In this document: positions 60,678 through 64,000 of the stretch, piece by piece
Numbering within the stretch: the first letter of the stretch is position 1
How the letters are laid out: each line of letters begins with the position of its first letter
Source of the DNA: Candidatus Tidjanibacter faecipullorum
Lineage (GTDB): Bacteria > Bacteroidota > Bacteroidia > Bacteroidales > Rikenellaceae
DNA length: 64,000 nucleotides
NCBI GenBank assembly: GCA_019116245.1
Contig: DXCC01000002.1
Coordinates: forward strand, 1 to 64,000
Reading direction: 5' to 3'
Translations under genes and position numbers: made by a program
The notes under the pieces: model-generated
What the model saw: only the letters and a program-made list of their open reading frames with translations
What the model was told of the DNA's origin: nothing
Databases searched by the model: none

Positions 60678-61562
60678 TTATGCTTCCTGCGTCGCGGCCG
60701 GGGCCGGCTGCGCGTCGCCCTGTTCGCCGGACGGCCGGACAGCCGGAGCCGGGAAATTCACCGCCCGGATCGCTCCCGTCGGGCACTCGTCCACGCACTT
60801 GCGGCACAGGCGGCACTTATTGTAATCGATATAGGCCAGGTTGTCGCCCAGCGTAATGGCTTCGAAGGGGCACGCCCGGACACATTTGCCACAGCCGATG
60901 CAGGCCACTTCGCACGCCTTGCGGGCCACGGCCCCCTTGTCCCGGTTCCGGCAGGCCACATAGACCCGGCGATCCTTCAGTCCCTTGCGGCGCAGTTCGA
61001 ACAACTGCTTGGGACATTGCCGCACGCAGGCGCCGCAACCGGTACATTTCGCCTGATCGACGACGGGCAGTCCCGTTTCGGGATCCATGCTCAGCGCACC
61101 GAAATTGCACACGGCCACGCAGTCGCCCTGCCCCAGACAGCCGAACGGACAACCCGTTTCGCCGGCATAGGTGGCCGACTCGACCGCACACGACGGCGCT
61201 CCGTCATACCGGGTGATGGCGGGACGGTGGGCACAGGATCCGTTGCAGCGTAGCACGGCCACCATCGGTTCCCGCTCGGGAGCCGACTTGCCCAGAAAAT
61301 CGCCGATCCGCTTCATCGTCTCGGCGCCGCCCACCGGGCAGAACTGGGCGGAAAGGTCGTCCGCCTCAACGGCCTTGGCCGCAAACTGGCGGCAGCCGGC
61401 ATAGCCGCAACCGCCGCAATTGGCGCCGGGCAACATCTTTTCCACCTCATCGATGCGCGGATCCTCCACCACGCGGAACTTCTGCGCGACGAGATACAGG
61501 ATCAGCGCACACACGACGCCCAGCACACTCAACGCCAGCACCGTATAAATCAGCCCTTCCAT
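60678..61562 (-). CDS. rnfB: Rnf complex ferredoxin-type subunit B
   Basis: A 294-residue iron-sulfur protein. An N-terminal membrane helix (MEGLIYTVLALSVLGVVCAL) precedes the 4Fe domain MLPGANCGGCGYAGCRQFAA. A further Cys-rich part CNGSC, CPFGCLGQGDCVAVCNFGAL follows, then ferredoxin motifs CTGCGACVRQCP, CIGCGKCVRACP and CRLCRKCVDECP. It is the entry point for electrons from reduced ferredoxin. The tail (PAPAVRPSGEQGDAQPAPAA) is disordered. It lies 3 bases after the RseC-like gene. Confidence 0.95.
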   Translation of the reverse strand: MEGLIYTVLALSVLGVVCALILYLVAQKFRVVEDPRIDEVEKMLPGANCGGCGYAGCRQFAAKAVEADDLSAQFCPVGGAETMKRIGDFLGKSAPEREPMVAVLRCNGSCAHRPAITRYDGAPSCAVESATYAGETGCPFGCLGQGDCVAVCNFGALSMDPETGLPVVDQAKCTGCGACVRQCPKQLFELRRKGLKDRRVYVACRNRDKGAVARKACEVACIGCGKCVRACPFEAITLGDNLAYIDYNKCRLCRKCVDECPTGAIRAVNFPAPAVRPSGEQGDAQPAPAATQEA

Positions 61563-61565
61563 CGT

Positions 61566-61982
61566 TTAAATCTTTCTCAGTTTGAAGACGATCTCCTTCT
61601 CGATCCGGTGACGGAAAAAGTAGAGCACCACGTAATAGACGGCAATCGCACCCAGCGCCGACAGACCGGACACCGTCTCGGAAAAGCCCGCACCAAAGAG
61701 CACGAACAGTACCGCCACCATGATGAAGAAGGGAATAATGTAGGCATAGGTCGCCGCCTTGATGCCCATGCGTTTCTCGATGGAGACCATCACCTCGTCG
61801 CCCACCTCGTACAGACGGGCCGACGCGGTCAGCAGCGACACGGTCTTGTCCCTGCTCTCCCCCATGCCGCAGGCCTTGGCGGCCCGGCAGGTGGCACATG
61901 CTCCCTCGACGGTCATGGTCACGTCGATGCGGTCGCCTTCGACAAAAACCACTTTGCCTTTATGTTCGATCGGCTGCTCCAT
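61566..61982 (-). CDS. rseC: RseC/SoxR-reducing-type membrane protein of the rnf operon
   Basis: A 138-residue protein: an N-terminal cytoplasmic part with the CATCRAAKACGMGES cysteine motif (C-x2-C-x5-C), then two membrane helices (about 80-97 and 105-123). This is the RseC family, which commonly opens rnf operons in Bacteroidota and sits beside rsx genes for SoxR reduction in E. coli. Its role in Rnf assembly or electron delivery is not established. Starts 19 bases after the nadE stop. Confidence 0.88.
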   Translation of the reverse strand: MEQPIEHKGKVVFVEGDRIDVTMTVEGACATCRAAKACGMGESRDKTVSLLTASARLYEVGDEVMVSIEKRMGIKAATYAYIIPFFIMVAVLFVLFGAGFSETVSGLSALGAIAVYYVVLYFFRHRIEKEIVFKLRKI

Positions 61983-62001
61983 CGCTCCGTTGCCTTTCGT
62001 A

Positions 62002-63582
62002 TCAGAATCCGTATTTGCTGGTAATCGGCATCACCCGCAGCGCTCCGAACGGGCAGGTCGAAACCCGCAGCACGGGACAAAGCTGGTAACGCTTCTGCTC
62101 GTTGCGCAGGATCATGCCGTAGATTTTCCGCACCAGCTCGACATTGAAGCCGGCATTGACAATCTCCTCGCGCGACTGCCCCTCCTCGATCATGCGGTAG
62201 ATGATCGAGTCGGTCTCGTCATAGGGCGGCAGGTAGTCCGTATCCTTCTGTTCGGGACAGAGCTCGGCCGACGGCTCCTTGAGCAGAATATTCTCGGGAA
62301 TGATCGGCCCGTGGCGGTTGATGTGGCGCGCCAGGTCGAACACCTCGCTCTTGTAGACATCACCCAGCACACTCAACATACCGGTGCTGTCGCCGTAGAG
62401 CGTACACCATCCCAGCGCCAGTTCGCTCTTGTTGGAGGTGTTGAGCAACAGATGGCCGAACTTGTTGGAGAGGGCCATCAGCAACATGCCCCGGATGCGC
62501 GCCTGGATATTCTCCTCGGTCACGCCGAATTCGGTACGGGCGCCGAATACGGGCGCCAGGTCCTTGAGAACGACCCGGTACATGTCCGTAATGGAGACCG
62601 TGTCGTACTGCATGCCCAGCGAACGCACCATCTGCATGGCGTCCTCCACGGAGTGGTCGCTGGAGAACTCCGAAGGCATCAGCAGCACCCGGACATTCTC
62701 GGCGCCGATCGCTTCGACGGCCAGCGCCGCCACTACGGCCGAATCGATGCCGCCCGACAGTCCCAGGCAGACCTTCGAGTAGCCGTTCTTGCGCAGGAAG
62801 TCGCGCAGGCCCAGCCGCAGCGCCTTGTACACGTTGCGCGTCTTGTCCTGATAGGGCACCTCAACGGGCGCATTCTCGCGGTCCAGATCGATGATGCGGT
62901 AATCCTCGTCGAAAGAGGCCAGCAGCGCGATCGGCCGCCCCTTGCGGTCGAAAGCCGCCGACGAACCGTCGTAGATCACATCCGTGTTGCCGCCAATCTG
63001 ATTGACCATGATGAAGTGAACCCCCAGCCGGAAAGCCAGTCCGCTGAAATAGTCATACCGCTTCTCGATGCGCTGACGGGCATATTTGGTGGAGCCGAGA
63101 TTGACCACGACGTCCGCATCGCGGCCGGTGAACTCGGCCGGATGCATGACATCCTCGCCGACCACCACGGCCACGCGACGTCCGTTCACCTCGACCATGG
63201 CGCTGCCTTCGCCGCCCCACAGATAGGTGGCGTCGTCGCGCTGCACCACATATTTTCGGGTAATGTATCCGATGATTTTCCGGTTCTTGATGAAAGCGGC
63301 CGCGCTGACCGTCTTGCTGGCTCCGTTCTGAACGGGCAGTCCCACCAGCACGGCGATGTTGTCGCAGCAGGCGGCGATCTCCACCAGCGTCTCCTCGCAA
63401 AGCTCCAGAAAATTGACCTTGTTCAGCAGGTCGTAGGCGGGTGCTCCGCTGATGGCCTCCTCGGCGAACACCACCAAATCGACTCCCTGCGACTTGCTCC
63501 GCTCGATGGCCTCGATGATCTTCAGCTTGTTGGTTTCAAAATCTCCGATCGTATAGTTCAGCTGTGCTATCGCTACTTTCAT
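62002..63582 (-). CDS. nadE: NAD+ synthetase with N-terminal nitrilase-like domain; glutaminase Cys replaced by Gly
   Basis: A 526-residue two-domain NAD synthetase. Residues 1-240 are the carbon-nitrogen hydrolase (glutaminase) domain: Glu41 (VVFAEEAISG) and a Lys (Lys110, ITRKYVV) are in place, but the nucleophile position, normally C-E-D, is Gly142 (AVVVGEDVMHP; codon 63159-63157). The synthetase domain is intact: LGLSGGIDSAVVAALAVEAI (PP-loop), LLMPSEFSSDHSVEDA and NTSNKSELALGWCTLYGDST. It should therefore amidate deamido-NAD with free ammonia and not glutamine, unless ammonia is brought by a partner. It heads the rnf operon, whose complex reduces NAD+. TATATTTG at 63611-63618 is its likely promoter. 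Confidence 0.92.
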   Translation of the reverse strand: MKVAIAQLNYTIGDFETNKLKIIEAIERSKSQGVDLVVFAEEAISGAPAYDLLNKVNFLELCEETLVEIAACCDNIAVLVGLPVQNGASKTVSAAAFIKNRKIIGYITRKYVVQRDDATYLWGGEGSAMVEVNGRRVAVVVGEDVMHPAEFTGRDADVVVNLGSTKYARQRIEKRYDYFSGLAFRLGVHFIMVNQIGGNTDVIYDGSSAAFDRKGRPIALLASFDEDYRIIDLDRENAPVEVPYQDKTRNVYKALRLGLRDFLRKNGYSKVCLGLSGGIDSAVVAALAVEAIGAENVRVLLMPSEFSSDHSVEDAMQMVRSLGMQYDTVSITDMYRVVLKDLAPVFGARTEFGVTEENIQARIRGMLLMALSNKFGHLLLNTSNKSELALGWCTLYGDSTGMLSVLGDVYKSEVFDLARHINRHGPIIPENILLKEPSAELCPEQKDTDYLPPYDETDSIIYRMIEEGQSREEIVNAGFNVELVRKIYGMILRNEQKRYQLCPVLRVSTCPFGALRVMPITSKYGF

Positions 63583-63610
63583 CGCCCGGTAACTTAATGA
63601 AAAACTGCTA

Positions 63611-63618
63611 CAAATATA
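63611..63618 (-). promoter_or_regulatory. -7 element TATATTTG of the nadE-rnf operon
   Basis: TAnnTTTG match on the minus strand 28 bases before the nadE ATG. Confidence 0.6.
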
Positions 63619-63907
63619 GTTATTTTAACAGACCGGACACCGGCTTTTCGCAATTTCTTCGGCTGACCCCATCCCCGTGCCGCACTTTTTCCGACTCCGA
63701 TTCATACTCTTTGTCAGTACTTTACTATCATCCGCTCCATGGGACAAACACCGAGGCCCGACGCCCGACCGACACAGACAGTTCCGACTGCCGAACATCC
63801 CGGACCGGCAGTACAGACAATCCGCTGGATGCCAGCCACGTAGTTAGTCCGGCCCGTGATCCGCCCGATGGAGGCCCCAAAAAATTCGTCATTTTCCTGC
63901 CATTTTG
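63619..63907. other. Intergenic stretch without recognisable content
   Basis: About 290 bases between the nadE promoter and the tRNA promoter at the right edge. The frame on the minus strand here has no credible translation, and no repeat or hairpin stands out. Confidence 0.4.
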
Positions 63908-63938
63908 TTTGGAGAAAAAGAAATTGTCCCTATCTTTG
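63908..63938 (+). promoter_or_regulatory. Promoter of the tRNA at the right edge (TTTG-N19-TATCTTTG)
   Basis: TTTG at 63908-63911 and TATCTTTG at 63931-63938, exactly 19 bases apart, 39 bases before the predicted tRNA 5' end. Confidence 0.85.
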
Positions 63939-63977
63939 CATCCGCTAACCGAAACAAGATTAGCAACCACAACCGAT

Positions 63978-64000
63978 GGTGCCATAGCTCAGATGGTAGA
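63978..64000 (+). tRNA. tRNA 5' part, cut by window edge, isotype not visible
   Basis: GGTGCCATAGCTCAGATGGTAG is an acceptor strand followed by a D arm (GCTC...). The anticodon lies outside the window. In Bacteroidales this opening is compatible with tRNA-Phe, but that is only a guess. Confidence 0.8.

Noticed and set aside
63728-63985. Minus-strand 85-codon frame at the right end
   Set aside because: It runs through the tRNA promoter and the tRNA 5' end and has no protein-like features.

Overview
The window looks like chromosomal DNA from a GC-rich member of the Bacteroidales, most likely an Alistipes-type Rikenellaceae (genus is an inference). The evidence is the following. Many genes are preceded by the Bacteroidota sigma-factor -7 element TAnnTTTG, four of them with a TTTG exactly 19 bases upstream. 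Shine-Dalgarno sites are absent. The tmRNA encodes a GNNSYALAA tag, close to the Porphyromonas/Bacteroides type. There is a TonB-dependent receptor with an N-terminal CarboxypepD-like domain, and an Rnf complex. The short arginine decarboxylase and the DUF3822, DUF2007 and DUF4465 proteins also fit this group. No rRNA, CRISPR array or insertion sequence was seen.

Layout. 1-438: a truncated GH108 endolysin and a small holin-like membrane protein. 439-1348: no intact gene, but a decayed flavodoxin-type oxidoreductase. 1408-8082 (minus): arginine decarboxylase, then a peptide-use block (OPT transporter, peptidase T, exported C1 peptidase). 8209-16225 (plus): glycerate kinase, then a complete histidine-degradation operon ftcD-hutU-hutH-hutI. 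16389-25173: DUF4465 lipoprotein, alkaline phosphatase, MATE pump, prmA, NAD(P)HX dehydratase, a PafA-like protein that appears to have lost its active site, SufE and a DUF59 Fe-S factor. 25539-30582: duplicated tRNA-Asp genes, two membrane proteins, rsmD, DUF3822 and a RecD-like helicase. 30668-39201: a PlpD-like patatin, a LUD protein, a beta-helix lipoprotein with its TonB receptor, and an orphan TonB plug domain. 39375-43104: DUF2007, aroE, DedA, an outer-membrane barrel and an S41 lipoprotein. 43260-46317 (minus): an HxlR-controlled redox operon. 46572-50361: tmRNA and an operon of exported alpha/beta hydrolase, carboxymuconolactone-decarboxylase-like protein and two flavodoxins. 50482-56175: tRNA-Lys, TGS-uridine kinase, gcvP and slyD. 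56452-63582 (minus): nadE-rseC-rnfBCDGEA. The window ends in the first bases of another tRNA.

Taken together this suits an anaerobe that lives on peptides and amino acids. Peptides are imported and cut (OPT, PepT, C1). Histidine is taken to glutamate and 5,10-methenyl-THF. Glycine is cleaved by GcvP. Reduced ferredoxin is oxidised by Rnf, whose operon also carries the synthase for its acceptor NAD. The most unusual observations are: (1) three exported proteins of the 47199-50361 operon carry an in-frame ACAACCATG exactly where the catalytic domain begins, as if signal peptides had been added in front of old start sites or two start sites are used; (2) NAD synthase has Gly where the glutaminase nucleophile Cys should be; (3) the PafA-like protein lacks nearly all expected metal ligands; (4) a TonB plug domain without a barrel.
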